Source: a virus. Taken from it: a stretch of 64,000 nucleotides of DNA. Of the stretch, positions 1-8,312 are shown one piece after another (within the stretch, counting starts at the first letter, position 1; every line of letters starts with the position of its first letter). Both the position numbers and the translations under genes were made by a program. The notes beneath the pieces were generated by a model. That model was not told where the DNA came from. It made no database searches and saw only the letters and a program-made list of their open reading frames with translations. Location: positions 1 through 64,000 of IMG/VR virus record IMGVR_UViG_3300040801_006072; one strand, written 5' to 3'.

Positions 1-252
1 ATCACAATGTATTTCCCCAGTCGGATTTCCGAAAAATCTTGCAACATCGCGTTCCACGCCGCCAACATGAAGTGGTATAGTTAGCTTTACTTCGAGCTTA
101 TTGTTCACAACATCAAAGTTAAATAAAACCACCTGTTTCGTGAGTGTCTCAAAATAAGTATCGCCAATTGCAAAGAACAAACGGAATTTGTATGGCTGAG
201 AAGGCATTAACATGCCCTCTCCTCCGGAACCTTCAATCGATAGCTTTGACAT
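1..252 (-). CDS. tail-tube-like protein, partial (3' end beyond window)
   Basis: Only the first 84 codons are present; the reading frame runs off the left edge. The ATG at 250-252 follows the folE stop directly and has a GGGGG Shine-Dalgarno about 6 nt upstream. The N-terminus, PSQPYKFRLFFAIG, resembles HPKQQYRFRVKFFNFG of the gp19-like tube protein at 61 kb, so I infer a second tail-tube-fold protein (tube, tube-initiator or baseplate-hub type). The missing C-terminus prevents a firm assignment. Confidence 0.6.
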   Translation of the reverse strand, partial: MSKLSIEGSGGEGMLMPSQPYKFRLFFAIGDTYFETLTKQVVLFNFDVVNNKLEVKLTIPLHVGGVERDVARFFGNPTGEIHCD

Positions 253-927
253 TTATTCCCCCTTTGCAAGGCTCATAAATTCTGCACGTACTGCTGGATC
301 ACTTTTAAAGCATCCGCCCAGCTTGCTGGTCACGGTGCTCGAACCAGTGTCTTCTACACCTCTACTTTTAACACAGTAGTGAGTTGCGTCAATTGTTACA
401 GCAACGTTTTCTGTGTTTAGCAGAAATGACAAAGTGTGGAAAATCTGTGATGTGAGTCTTTCTTGCACTTGCGGACGTTTTGCAAAGTACTCAACGATTC
501 TGTTGATCTTACTCAGCCCTAGAACTTTTTGATTCGGAATATAGCCGACAGTTGCAAGTCCGTCAATTACAACAAAATGGTGTTCACAGTTTGACTGAAC
601 GTTGATATTTTTCTCAACTACCATTTCGTCGCACTCGAACTTGTTTTCAACCACAGTCACTTTCGGAAAAGTATCCGGGTCTAGACCATAGAAGATCTCG
701 CTCACATACATTTTTGCTACTCTGTTCGGAGTATCAATTAGACTATCGTCTTCGAGATCAAGTCCAAGAACTTCCATGATATGAGTGAAGTCTTTTTCGA
801 TTAGCTCAATACGCTGCTTTACAGTGTAAGGCTGTTCTTTTAGTGGAGTTTCGACTCCGGCGCTAATTAGGTAATCTCTTACTTTGTGACCCAGTTCCGG
901 ATCGACTTTACGGGTGTCTAAGGACAT
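253..927 (-). CDS. folE: GTP cyclohydrolase I
   Basis: Converts GTP to 7,8-dihydroneopterin triphosphate, the first step of folate and of queuosine/7-deazaguanine precursor synthesis. Zinc ligands are visible as Cys114 and His117 (NCEHHF) and Cys185 (HYC), with the family motif GLSKINRIV and RPQVQERLT after it. The start at 927 is chosen over an in-frame ATG at 990 because AGGAGG lies 6 nt upstream of 927; this gives 224 aa, normal for the family. It sits in the same module as thyA and nrdAB, so folate supply for thymidylate synthesis is the simple reading; a role in modified guanine cannot be excluded. Confidence 0.93.
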   Translation of the reverse strand: MSLDTRKVDPELGHKVRDYLISAGVETPLKEQPYTVKQRIELIEKDFTHIMEVLGLDLEDDSLIDTPNRVAKMYVSEIFYGLDPDTFPKVTVVENKFECDEMVVEKNINVQSNCEHHFVVIDGLATVGYIPNQKVLGLSKINRIVEYFAKRPQVQERLTSQIFHTLSFLLNTENVAVTIDATHYCVKSRGVEDTGSSTVTSKLGGCFKSDPAVRAEFMSLAKGE

Positions 928-964
928 GGATAACCTCCTGTTATCGTTATTATTATAGATACGC

Positions 965-983
965 CACAAGCCTCCTGCTTGTG
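965..983 (-). promoter_or_regulatory. hairpin with SD-like loop upstream of folE
   Basis: Perfect inverted repeat CACAAGC / GCTTGTG with a 5-nt loop. On the minus (mRNA) strand the loop reads AGGAG. It lies between the upstream stop and a TATAATAATA stretch before folE. There is no U-tract, so it is not a classical terminator. Confidence 0.45.
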
Positions 984-991
984 TGTGCACG

Positions 992-999
992 TATTTATC
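992..999 (-). promoter_or_regulatory. late-promoter octamer GATAAATA
   Basis: GATAAATA on the minus strand, 65 nt upstream of the folE start and overlapping the TAA stop of the upstream gene (GGA TAA ATA). It matches the octamer seen before many virion genes here and differs from the T4 late box TATAAATA by one base. Confidence 0.45.
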
Positions 1000-1381
1000 C
1001 TGAGTATTGATCTACGCCACGAGAAATTGACTCGATCGTAAATTTTGCATTCTGCTTTACATAGTCTAGATTATTTTCTGCATCTCTTTCGTCTCGAATT
1101 GCCTGGGCAAGTTTTTCTATTGCATTGATGGCCTTATGCAGTCTATTCTCTAGGTTCATTATTTGTTGTTCCTGTCGGTTAATCTCATCGATCATCTTAT
1201 CTAGGAAACAGTCGCTGGGCCTGTAAGAAGATTCATTGGAGGCCAACTTATCGACCACAAGATCTTTTTGAACTTCGGTATGTATTTGCTCTAATCTATC
1301 TGGAGATATATCGCGAAGTATTTGAGAAACTTTTTCTAATGTGTATTCTTCGTCTGGTGATAGAAACATCATATTACCCAT
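995..1381 (-). CDS. hypothetical coiled-coil protein, 128 aa
   Basis: Function not recognised. The middle (about residues 60-100) is rich in E, Q, R, K and L in heptad-like spacing and probably forms a coiled coil. Starts at residues 1, 4 or 5 are possible; none has a strong Shine-Dalgarno. Its 5' end overlaps the stop of the next gene upstream by 8 nt, so it is probably co-transcribed with the small genes behind thyA. Confidence 0.6.
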   Translation of the reverse strand: MGNMMFLSPDEEYTLEKVSQILRDISPDRLEQIHTEVQKDLVVDKLASNESSYRPSDCFLDKMIDEINRQEQQIMNLENRLHKAINAIEKLAQAIRDERDAENNLDYVKQNAKFTIESISRGVDQYSG

Positions 1382-1583
1382 ATTTTAATTTTTCAGCTAC
1401 TTTGTCGCCAATATGATCGTGCCAAGAGCCAGCAACTAGTTCGGCAAATCCTAAGTCAGTACAAGAAAGCACAGCAGAGGTCCCTTCGCGTTCGACTGTA
1501 TAGGGGTAACGAATCGCAAACCAATGTCGGCGTATCATCATTTTCGGATAAGGCTCCGATACTACGTGGCTAAAACGGATCAT
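1374..1583 (-). CDS. hypothetical protein, 69 aa
   Basis: Small soluble protein with aromatic-rich first half (HWFAIRYPY) and no recognised domain. It overlaps both neighbours (8 and 14 nt), typical of tightly packed phage operons, which is the main support for it being real. Confidence 0.55.
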   Translation of the reverse strand: MIRFSHVVSEPYPKMMIRRHWFAIRYPYTVEREGTSAVLSCTDLGFAELVAGSWHDHIGDKVAEKLKYG

Positions 1584-1803
1584 AGGTGCTGTCTCGATGT
1601 GTCAAGATAACATCACAGGTAGTTCGCGTTGCAAAATCTAGAGCTTGTTCGAAACTAGAATAATATCGAATCGTTGGTGTGTCGAAACTATAGTTTCCTT
1701 TCTCTTTGCAGGTTGTCCAGAACCCTAATCCCAGAAAGCAATTCTTACGCTGTACGTAAAAAGAATCCTGTTCTGGACAATGCCGTATCCTTGCTTTGAT
1801 CAT
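1570..1803 (-). CDS. hypothetical protein, 77 aa, UAG stop
   Basis: Unrecognised small protein. The ATG overlaps the thyA TGA (ATGA), arguing for translational coupling to thyA. It terminates with UAG, one of about eleven genes here that do so, which matters given the CUA-anticodon tRNA at 49.9 kb. No second stop follows closely in frame. Confidence 0.6.
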   Translation of the reverse strand: MIKARIRHCPEQDSFYVQRKNCFLGLGFWTTCKEKGNYSFDTPTIRYYSSFEQALDFATRTTCDVILTHRDSTYDPF

Positions 1804-2657
1804 ACTGCCATGCCTGGTTTATTTTCGAAGTCAGGTAACGGGTCATAGCCAACAAGCTCTACATCTGACCACTCTAATTGTAACATCTTTTCGAACGTAG
1901 AAACATCTTTATGTATCACCAACTGTGGCAAAACTGGAGAGTCTCGTTCGACTAACTCTTCACACATTTCAATTTGATTTTGATAGATGTGGGCGTCCCA
2001 CCCAAAGTACGTAAGCTGGCCCGAGGTCATGCCTAAGTGTGCTGCAAAAAGTTCGTTGAGGAAAGCATAACTCATAATGTTGTAGGGCAAGCCATACGGA
2101 ACATCATTGGAGCGCATTACAAAACAGCTATTCAATCTGTTTGTGATGGTGTCACAGGTGTACATATGCATAAGGTGGCAGGGCGGCAAAGGAGTCTCGT
2201 GTAATTGCTTGGGATTCCATGCTGTCACAATGTGACGACGACTTGTGGGGTTGTTATGCATTGCTTCGAGCATCTCTCTTACTTGATCGACACCGTCGTT
2301 GAGATCACCGTTGCCGCCAAAATTACGCCACTGGTACCCGTAGCCCTTACCCATGTTGCCTTCGTTCAAATAATCGAGGCCAACATTATCTAGAAACTCT
2401 CGAGTGGTGTTGCCTTTCCAGATATTAATATTCTTTTCTTCTAGCTTCTTTGTGTCTGTTTCGCCGCGTAGAAAGAACATGGTCTCTTCAAACGCGATAC
2501 GAAAAGCAACTTTGCGACAAGTGAGAGAAGGAAACCCTTCTTCTAGGTTCCAGTGCAGTGTTGCTCCATTTATGTATCGAGACCCGACACCTGTTCGGTC
2601 GGGCTTGTCGACTCCGTGGTCAAGAATCTGTTTGATTAGATCGAGATAATTTTCCAT
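1800..2657 (-). CDS. thyA: thymidylate synthase
   Basis: Methylates dUMP to dTMP using methylene-tetrahydrofolate. The catalytic Cys160 lies in PLPPCH; the substrate-binding motifs RTGVGS (21-26), MRSNDVPYGLPYN (181-193) and DAHIY (221-225) are intact, and the chain ends in the expected MAV. At 285 aa it is T4 td-like in length with no intron visible. It is the flavin-independent ThyA type, not the ThyX common in cyanophages. The 5' end overlaps the coding end of a membrane protein gene, and folE nearby can supply folate. Confidence 0.96.
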   Translation of the reverse strand: MENYLDLIKQILDHGVDKPDRTGVGSRYINGATLHWNLEEGFPSLTCRKVAFRIAFEETMFFLRGETDTKKLEEKNINIWKGNTTREFLDNVGLDYLNEGNMGKGYGYQWRNFGGNGDLNDGVDQVREMLEAMHNNPTSRRHIVTAWNPKQLHETPLPPCHLMHMYTCDTITNRLNSCFVMRSNDVPYGLPYNIMSYAFLNELFAAHLGMTSGQLTYFGWDAHIYQNQIEMCEELVERDSPVLPQLVIHKDVSTFEKMLQLEWSDVELVGYDPLPDFENKPGMAV

Positions 2658-2982
2658 TGTGTTTTCTCTTATAAATTATTATGTAGATTATTATGCCGGG
2701 TACCGATATTATCCAGGTACACGAAATAGCAAATACCAACAAGCTGTAAACAGCAAGGTCGATCATTGCTAGCAGAGGATGTTGCATTTCTAGATTAAGC
2801 TTCCCGTTATGAAAAACGGGACTGATGCCCAACTGAGAAAATAAATTGTCAGGCTCCGGGTAGTCTTTGAGTAACTGTTCAGTTAAGTATCTTTGGGCTC
2901 GATACACTATCCAAGCGAGCAGAAGCAGACAGCCTATTACATAGGTTATTGCTATTCCTGTAGTGTACACACTAGAAACCAT
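2620..2982 (-). CDS. small membrane protein A
   Basis: About 120 aa with one N-terminal hydrophobic segment (TYVIGCLLLLAWIVY) and two adjacent segments near the C-terminus, then a basic tail. An upstream ATG at 3009 is possible; 2982 is preferred because it overlaps the upstream stop by only a few bases. It resembles the gene upstream in layout and around HPLLAMID / HPVGAVVD. Its position behind a lysin makes a holin-like role possible but unproved. Confidence 0.6.
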   Translation of the reverse strand: MVSSVYTTGIAITYVIGCLLLLAWIVYRAQRYLTEQLLKDYPEPDNLFSQLGISPVFHNGKLNLEMQHPLLAMIDLAVYSLLVFAISCTWIISVPGIIIYIIIYKRKHNGKLSRSNQTDS

Positions 2983-3349
2983 GTCTTTCTCGATCGTATG
3001 CAGAAACATTCCGTGCCAGTCGCAATGCGTTAGACCTTAACAAATGTGCAACTGAGAATATTATGGACAGAGGTAGTATCACCGGCCAAAAGAGCGCCAC
3101 GACACATATAGCAAAGTGTAGTATTACAATATCAACGACGGCGCCTACAGGATGTGTGCCAAACCCGAAGTTTAGGTCTTCTAGGAACATACTGTCGTCG
3201 AGTCGGTCAACTTCTTTACCGGACGAATAAACCCAGACAGACATAAGCAGTCTAGGAACTGAATAGAGAAGTGCGATGGCAGTAAGCATAGTGAATAGTA
3301 GCTCTACCATAACATCTACTCTGCCATTACCAAAGAAGTATTCTATCAT
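2972..3349 (-). CDS. small membrane protein B
   Basis: 125 aa, with an N-terminal hydrophobic helix, an acidic middle (DRLDDSMFLED) and two C-terminal hydrophobic segments. The start overlaps the TGA of the SleB-type lysin (ATGA), so the two are probably translated together. It ends with UAG. Similar architecture to the next gene downstream suggests a tandem duplication. Candidate lysis-accessory protein by context only. Confidence 0.6.
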   Translation of the reverse strand: MIEYFFGNGRVDVMVELLFTMLTAIALLYSVPRLLMSVWVYSSGKEVDRLDDSMFLEDLNFGFGTHPVGAVVDIVILHFAICVVALFWPVILPLSIIFSVAHLLRSNALRLARNVSAYDRERHGF

Positions 3350-3882
3350 TTGGGGTTACCTTTGTCCCTTCTTAGAAAAGTATGATTCCCATACACCACC
3401 GTAGGTGTGTAGTACTGAGCCCAGTCCGGATCGACTAGATTGTGATTGTAATAATGCGTTGCGCCCTGAGTATTATCTTTTGCAACACCACTCATTGCTA
3501 AAAGCGCTACGGTGGCAGCAACTTCAAACGCTTCGATGTTCACCTCAACTGGTTGGTCTCGATACGTTACCATTATTCTGTCTGGCTTACCATCGCAGTA
3601 CCAGCTAAACTGGCACATGTTGATTTCGGGCAACCAAGGAATATCTTCTCTCGGTTTTGCGTACTGCTTGACTACATTGCACACGGTTGATGGGTATCGA
3701 GAATCACGTACTCGAGTCAGTGTAGTGTGTGCTACTGCGAATTGCCCGGCCAGTGGTTCACTTCTTGCTTCGTGGTAAATGTTCAGGGCCATGCAGTATG
3801 CTTCAGGAATAGACACCTGCTCTTCGGATATACCAAGAGAGTTGTTTTCCAGAATTGCAATTAGCAATAATTCTGCAGTCAT
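3346..3882 (-). CDS. SleB-type cell wall hydrolase (endolysin candidate)
   Basis: Matches the Hydrolase_2 / SleB family: ALNIYHEARSEPLAG with probable catalytic Glu38, VAHTTLTRVRDSRYP, the CQFSWYCDG motif and ATHYYN near the C-terminus. Such enzymes cut peptidoglycan. The N-terminus carries a short hydrophobic stretch (LLLIAIL) that is too short to call a signal peptide with confidence. No Shine-Dalgarno precedes the ATG; instead a TTGACC-18-TAGTAT box ends 6 nt before it. The two membrane-protein genes that follow make a plausible lysis cassette. A second wall hydrolase (GH108) lies at 36 kb. Confidence 0.8.
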   Translation of the reverse strand: MTAELLLIAILENNSLGISEEQVSIPEAYCMALNIYHEARSEPLAGQFAVAHTTLTRVRDSRYPSTVCNVVKQYAKPREDIPWLPEINMCQFSWYCDGKPDRIMVTYRDQPVEVNIEAFEVAATVALLAMSGVAKDNTQGATHYYNHNLVDPDWAQYYTPTVVYGNHTFLRRDKGNPK

Positions 3883-3888
3883 GCACTA

Positions 3889-3918
3889 ATACTAGCAATG
3901 ACCCTGAACAGGGGTCAA
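3889..3918 (-). promoter_or_regulatory. possible sigma70-type promoter before lysin gene
   Basis: On the minus strand TTGACC (3913-3918), 18-nt spacer, TAGTAT (3889-3894), then 6 nt to the ATG. The spacer contains an imperfect inverted repeat TGACCC/GGGTCA. The -10 match is only 4/6, so this is tentative. Confidence 0.35.
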
Positions 3919-3928
3919 CAGGTGTTTG

Positions 3929-4705
3929 TTACCTATAAAAAGGCAAGAACTTAACGAATTCTAGTTCGTCGTCCACAAACACGAACATGGTACCAGTAAG
4001 GAAACCTTCAGACGATGTGCTGGGCTTACCGCAACTAGTGTCAGTGAAGAACACTTCGCCGCCTTGGTCGTTTACTACTACCTTTTGCTCGACGTTAGAC
4101 TTTCCCATGGCGTCTCGGTCGTGCCCGACAACTGCTCTGCATCCGTTTGGAATAGCAGTGACCCATGCATAGGTTCTTACCGGGAAACCTCTTTCGTCCT
4201 TGGTTCCGTCGACTTCACCGTAGAGCGAAGTATGCTTGTGAGAAGAACGCAGATCGTCTGGTCTCTCCCAAAGGTCAGCATGTACTCCACCGTGTGCAAA
4301 AATAGTATTGCCATAGTGGAAGTAATGGGCTGCTCTTGGGTGAGTAACCGTTGCCTGGATGTTCCTTGCAAAATCGTCCATGCGAGTTTCGCCGACATCC
4401 TCAAGGGTCGCCAACTGTGACTTGCCTAGCTTTACTGGATTGCCGATTGTCCAACGATAGAACTTTTCTTCGTGGTTGCCAATAACAGCAGCAGCATGAT
4501 TTCTATCAAGCAGATCCTTAGCTAGCTCGACCACTTCGAACGGGTAAACAGATCCGTCAACAAGGTCACCCAGGAACAGAATGAACAGGTCGTTCTCCTG
4601 TGCGTATTCGATTGCTTTGACCAGAGGTGAGAGCTCCGCGTGAATGTCACTTAGGACAATCATTCCTCGGTATGCAGTGCTGTCAACTAAACTTCTCAGG
4701 TCCAT
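3929..4705 (-). CDS. calcineurin-like metallophosphatase (PPP type)
   Basis: Carries the metallophosphoesterase motifs SDIHAE (19-24), GDLVD, GNHEEKF, a FAHGGVH block and VVGHD, as in bacterial Ser/Thr phosphatases, ApaH and Pnkp phosphatase domains. 258 aa. A Shine-Dalgarno AAGGA precedes the ATG. Substrate is not visible from sequence: phosphoprotein, 2',3'-cyclic phosphate or Ap4A are all possible. It is followed upstream by a second, different metallophosphatase, so the phage carries two such enzymes side by side. Confidence 0.85.
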   Translation of the reverse strand: MDLRSLVDSTAYRGMIVLSDIHAELSPLVKAIEYAQENDLFILFLGDLVDGSVYPFEVVELAKDLLDRNHAAAVIGNHEEKFYRWTIGNPVKLGKSQLATLEDVGETRMDDFARNIQATVTHPRAAHYFHYGNTIFAHGGVHADLWERPDDLRSSHKHTSLYGEVDGTKDERGFPVRTYAWVTAIPNGCRAVVGHDRDAMGKSNVEQKVVVNDQGGEVFFTDTSCGKPSTSSEGFLTGTMFVFVDDELEFVKFLPFYR

Positions 4706-4733
4706 CGAAATATCCTTGTATAAAGATATTTAG

Positions 4734-5513
4734 TCAAATGTCAATAAAATGTGTACTGTCGAATCCTATCAGTTCTGGGTTTTCGTATTTGACATACCCT
4801 CTCGGATTTGACATTACCCTCGTGTTTCCTATCATTGTGTCCATTGCATCATGTGTGTGACCGTAGAACCAAAAGTCCGGTTCGTATTCATACATCAGTC
4901 TGTCACAATCTGCGTGGAACGCATAATTTAACTCTTGTCCCTTGAACCGTTCTGCCACTAATGTGCGAGACGGTGAGTGATGAGTTACAACAATAGTACT
5001 ACCGTTGAATGGATTCTGCAACTGTTTTTCGATAAAATCTAGAGACTCTTTGTGGATATTTACGATGTCTTCGGGCACTAGGTTTCGATCACCAATTTTA
5101 ATCAACCGGTGGTCGCTCATGCGCTGGCGCACATGCCACAAAGTGAAAGGATTGCTGTTGTTCATATCTGTCCACATAGTGGATCCAATGAATCTAAGAT
5201 CGCCAAGCTCTACTGTCTGGTTCTCTAGGTAATGGAAATTTTTGATTACCCGTTCGACATTTCTCCATGCTGCTTGGACTTGATAGTATTCGGAACCGTA
5301 GTATTCGTGGTTCCCTAACACATACACCACATCACGAAAACGATCGCAACAATCTTCGACAAGGACATAGGTACTAACATAGTCGCCAATGTCTCCTGCT
5401 AGTACAAGAATAGTCTCGGAATCTTCTGGTAACTCTGGTATACGAAAATCACCGAACTCTAAGTGTATGTCGCTGTATAATCTTACTCGTTGGGCCATGG
5501 GATAGGCATCCAT
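4734..5513 (-). CDS. calcineurin-like metallophosphoesterase
   Basis: Motifs DIHLEF, AGDIGD, GNHEYY, VTHHSPS and FYGHTHD run in the order expected for a dinuclear metallophosphoesterase; 259 aa. Start may be residue 1 (5513, overlapping the upstream gene by 31 nt) or Met6 (5498). It resembles generic phage/bacterial phosphohydrolases rather than the ApaH/PPP type next to it. Substrate unknown. Confidence 0.85.
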   Translation of the reverse strand: MDAYPMAQRVRLYSDIHLEFGDFRIPELPEDSETILVLAGDIGDYVSTYVLVEDCCDRFRDVVYVLGNHEYYGSEYYQVQAAWRNVERVIKNFHYLENQTVELGDLRFIGSTMWTDMNNSNPFTLWHVRQRMSDHRLIKIGDRNLVPEDIVNIHKESLDFIEKQLQNPFNGSTIVVTHHSPSRTLVAERFKGQELNYAFHADCDRLMYEYEPDFWFYGHTHDAMDTMIGNTRVMSNPRGYVKYENPELIGFDSTHFIDI

Positions 5514-5833
5514 CCTAATTCTTTCATTGTTTCTTTTATTCTAGGAGACACTGTGCCTTCGTTGCCGTTGCAATACCAATTTAAATAATCTTCATCGAGC
5601 TTAGAATCCACTATGTTGCGCAAATGTGCGACTACTGCTCCTGCTGTTCTCCAAGTCATCGATTCATACTCCCATCGATCACTTAACATTAAAGATGTCG
5701 CTTCTTCGCCGGTGTCTGGAATTCTAACCCATCTCATATTGCATAGGGAAGCATAGAGTTCGCCTGCAAACTCGTCATCCAGTATTTGCCTAAGGATCAG
5801 CTTAGACTGGTATAGTGATGGTGCTAAGTCCAC
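5483..5833 (-). CDS. hypothetical protein, 116 aa
   Basis: Begins with GTG at 5833. Acidic, no membrane segment, no domain recognised. It overlaps both neighbours (31 nt at its 3' end, 10 nt at its 5' end), indicating one operon with the phosphatases. Confidence 0.6.
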   Translation of the reverse strand: MDLAPSLYQSKLILRQILDDEFAGELYASLCNMRWVRIPDTGEEATSLMLSDRWEYESMTWRTAGAVVAHLRNIVDSKLDEDYLNWYCNGNEGTVSPRIKETMKELGWMPIPWPNE

Positions 5834-6600
5834 AGACTGGTCCTCACATCAATCAAACGATGAAGCATTTCTGTGTCTTCTTTTGCTGACCTCTCTTCAA
5901 GTGATTGGTGCTGATCTGACCAGTTAAGCCATTGAGAGTATGCAAGAGGGTACTCTTTCTTAAACCTAGCATGATCCATTAGGTACGACCAACTCCTTTC
6001 ACTGTAAACTTTTGCGCACTCTTCGGGCATAACTACACTATCGTCACGATAAGGTCGCACATCTTTCCACCAGATATACAGCTTGATCATTTCTCTTGCT
6101 GCTTTGGCCTGAGTATCTGATCTTTCATACTCATCTAAGTCGGGACCATCTAGTCCGCTAGCCCACTCCAAATAAGAAAGACCCAATTCCGGGGATCTAA
6201 AATAACGATCTTTGAATGTTGTGTAGAAAGGAAAATTGCTGAGTATTCTCTCTGCACGACTTAGCTTATCCCAGCGCTCCATGTTTCGAGCAAGTTCTGT
6301 TTCCACAAAGTTCACAAAAATCTCGAAACTGGTATGCAGAAGAATAGTGTCAGTATCATAGTAGGCAGGTTCGAGCCTATTGTTAACTCTGTGATATCCT
6401 ACTGCACGATACCTGAACCAGTCAGCTATTTTTCTGATTCGATGAGATAAGGGTCTCCAAGCTCTCTTGGGGAGAGTACGCATCATAAAATACCTGACTG
6501 GTGCAGCTTCTTTGTATCTCTGATAAAATTCATCCCACCCTTCGGGTGTATCCGAATACGGCGGATTAAATTTCATCCATTTAACAAATTCTTTGATCAT
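5824..6600 (-). CDS. hypothetical protein, 258 aa, UAG stop
   Basis: Trp- and Tyr-rich soluble protein, with a basic patch around residues 40-75 (KRAWRPLSHRIRKIADWFRYR). No domain recognised. Starts with ATGA overlap to the upstream stop and terminates with UAG; the next in-frame stop after it is nine codons on. Confidence 0.65.
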   Translation of the reverse strand: MIKEFVKWMKFNPPYSDTPEGWDEFYQRYKEAAPVRYFMMRTLPKRAWRPLSHRIRKIADWFRYRAVGYHRVNNRLEPAYYDTDTILLHTSFEIFVNFVETELARNMERWDKLSRAERILSNFPFYTTFKDRYFRSPELGLSYLEWASGLDGPDLDEYERSDTQAKAAREMIKLYIWWKDVRPYRDDSVVMPEECAKVYSERSWSYLMDHARFKKEYPLAYSQWLNWSDQHQSLEERSAKEDTEMLHRLIDVRTSLWT

Positions 6601-6815
6601 CTATTGCCGTCGGTTGACTGTGACACAAAACTATTTAATTTTTGTGCTTCGTCGATAATCTCCTCGGTGCTAGGTGCTTTTGTTTGAAGAACATCACACG
6701 GTTTTGCGTCCTTTTGTTCTTCTGCACATTCAGCCTGCTTCTGACCTAGCACAATACTGTACGCCAAGTGTAACAGATCTGATCGTATTTCGTAAGGGGT
6801 CTTCCCTGCCTTCAT
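6597..6815 (-). CDS. hypothetical protein, 72 aa
   Basis: Small protein preceded by an AAGGAG Shine-Dalgarno. Polar, with Cys residues at CAEEQKDAKPCDV; no recognised domain. First gene of a four-gene overlapping run down to 4734. Confidence 0.6.
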   Translation of the reverse strand: MKAGKTPYEIRSDLLHLAYSIVLGQKQAECAEEQKDAKPCDVLQTKAPSTEEIIDEAQKLNSFVSQSTDGNR

Positions 6816-6846
6816 TTTATTCTCCTTGTTGTGTGATTACAGGTAA

Positions 6847-7176
6847 TTAAGTTTGGATGGATTGATCGGGGATCAAGATATTTGATACTGCCCTTTCGTA
6901 TGCATCCCGGAACTGTGCTGCAGGTTTGTAAAAAGCAACTACGTTCTTTCTATCGAAAACAGGATCACTGTTTTCGTCTAGCATCATTAACATTGGCGCA
7001 AACTGTGCTGCAGGCTGACCATTTGCCTGCGGAACCATAACCAATCCAAGTGGCTCTGATACTACTAACTGTGTGTCAGTAACAGAAACCACTTTACCAA
7101 TTACATCGTCCCCTGATGTTAATTTTAGCCCGTAAATTTCGTTTTGCTCTATTTGTGTGTCTTTAATTTGTAACAT
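6847..7176 (-). CDS. small beta-rich protein, possibly Sm-like
   Basis: 109 aa. The start at 7176 overlaps the nrdB stop (TAATG), which is why it is preferred to a longer frame starting inside nrdB. The segment YGLKLTSGDDVIGKVVSVTDTQLVVSEPLG has the strand-turn pattern of Sm/Hfq-like folds (inference from pattern only). Co-translated with nrdB; function unknown. Confidence 0.6.
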   Translation of the reverse strand: MLQIKDTQIEQNEIYGLKLTSGDDVIGKVVSVTDTQLVVSEPLGLVMVPQANGQPAAQFAPMLMMLDENSDPVFDRKNVVAFYKPAAQFRDAYERAVSNILIPDQSIQT

Positions 7177-8312
7177 TATAGCTTGAGTCCTGCGAATGTA
7201 TCGTCTCCGATATCGTTGTTGATGCCGCCTATGAGGTAACTTGTGATTTCCTCTTCCTGTGGCGCCACTTGTGTTGCTTTGGAATTGATCCAGTGTTCTG
7301 TCCAAGGCAACGGGTTGCTAGGTACATTATAAGGACCCTTTAATCCTAATGTACGCATACGCTTGTTGGCTATAAACTGCACATACTCTTTTAGAATTTC
7401 TGCATTCAAGCCAACAATGGAACCTTTGCTGAACAAGTATTCAGCCCACGCTTCTTCTTGCTCAACTGCTTCAGCATACATTTCGTATACCTTAGGTTCA
7501 CATTCTTTTGCAATGTCTGCCATCATCTTGCCTTCACTGCCATCGGCAAACTTCTTTAGGATGTGAGAAGTAATAGCAAGGTGTAAGTTTTCATCGCGAC
7601 AAATCATTTTGATAATCTTTGCAGATTTTTCCATAACGTGCATGGATTCTGCAAATGCCCATGTGCAAGCAAAGCTCACGTAGAAACGAATTCCCTCAAG
7701 AATGTTAATTGCAACAATCATGAGGTACAGCTTTTTACGCAGCTCGTACTCATCCACTTTGATAGTTTTTCCTGCAACTTTGTGAGTGCCGATGCCTAGC
7801 ATGTTGTACCAGTTAGCATATTCAATGAAGTCATCGTAATACTGTGTTACTGCCTTGGCTCTTTCAATTACAGGCTCGATGGACATAATGCCATCTAGCA
7901 TCTTACTCGGATCGTTATAAATTCCTCTGATAATATGTGTATACGAACGAGAGTGAATAGTTTCGAAGAAACTCCATGTCTCAATCAGCGTCTCAAGCTC
8001 AGGCAAAGAACAGTAAGGCAACAGAGCAACGTTTGGTGCACGGCCCTGTACACTGTCTAATAGAATTTGGTAGTACAGGTTGCTGGTAAAAATATGCTGT
8101 CCTGCTTCGCCTAATTCTTTATGGAAGTTTGCCGGATCTCTGTCGAGAGAGATCTCCTCCGGTACCCAGAAAAAGCTCAGTTGCTTTTTGATCTGCTTTT
8201 CGAAGAATTCATACTTCTGTTTGTCATATCTTGCAACGTTGACTGGATCTCCAAAGAACATTGGCTGTTTAGTTGCATCTGTCTTTTCGGTGTTAAATGT
8301 TTGAAATTTCAT
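7176..8312 (-). CDS. nrdB: ribonucleotide reductase class Ia, beta subunit
   Basis: Holds the di-iron centre and tyrosyl radical for reduction of ribonucleotides. Asp86, Glu117, His120 and radical Tyr124 match E. coli Asp84, Glu115, His118 and Tyr122 with a constant offset of two; the second iron site is seen in NILEGIRFY and RDENLHL. The C-terminal tail (DDTFAGLKL) is of the type that docks on NrdA. 378 aa, no intron. Its ATG overlaps the nrdA stop. Confidence 0.96.
   Translation of the reverse strand: MKFQTFNTEKTDATKQPMFFGDPVNVARYDKQKYEFFEKQIKKQLSFFWVPEEISLDRDPANFHKELGEAGQHIFTSNLYYQILLDSVQGRAPNVALLPYCSLPELETLIETWSFFETIHSRSYTHIIRGIYNDPSKMLDGIMSIEPVIERAKAVTQYYDDFIEYANWYNMLGIGTHKVAGKTIKVDEYELRKKLYLMIVAINILEGIRFYVSFACTWAFAESMHVMEKSAKIIKMICRDENLHLAITSHILKKFADGSEGKMMADIAKECEPKVYEMYAEAVEQEEAWAEYLFSKGSIVGLNAEILKEYVQFIANKRMRTLGLKGPYNVPSNPLPWTEHWINSKATQVAPQEEEITSYLIGGINNDIGDDTFAGLKL

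Noticed and set aside
6847-7305. Longer start for the gene behind nrdB
   Set aside because: The extension lies wholly inside nrdB and is Arg-rich shadow sequence; 7176 overlaps the nrdB stop.
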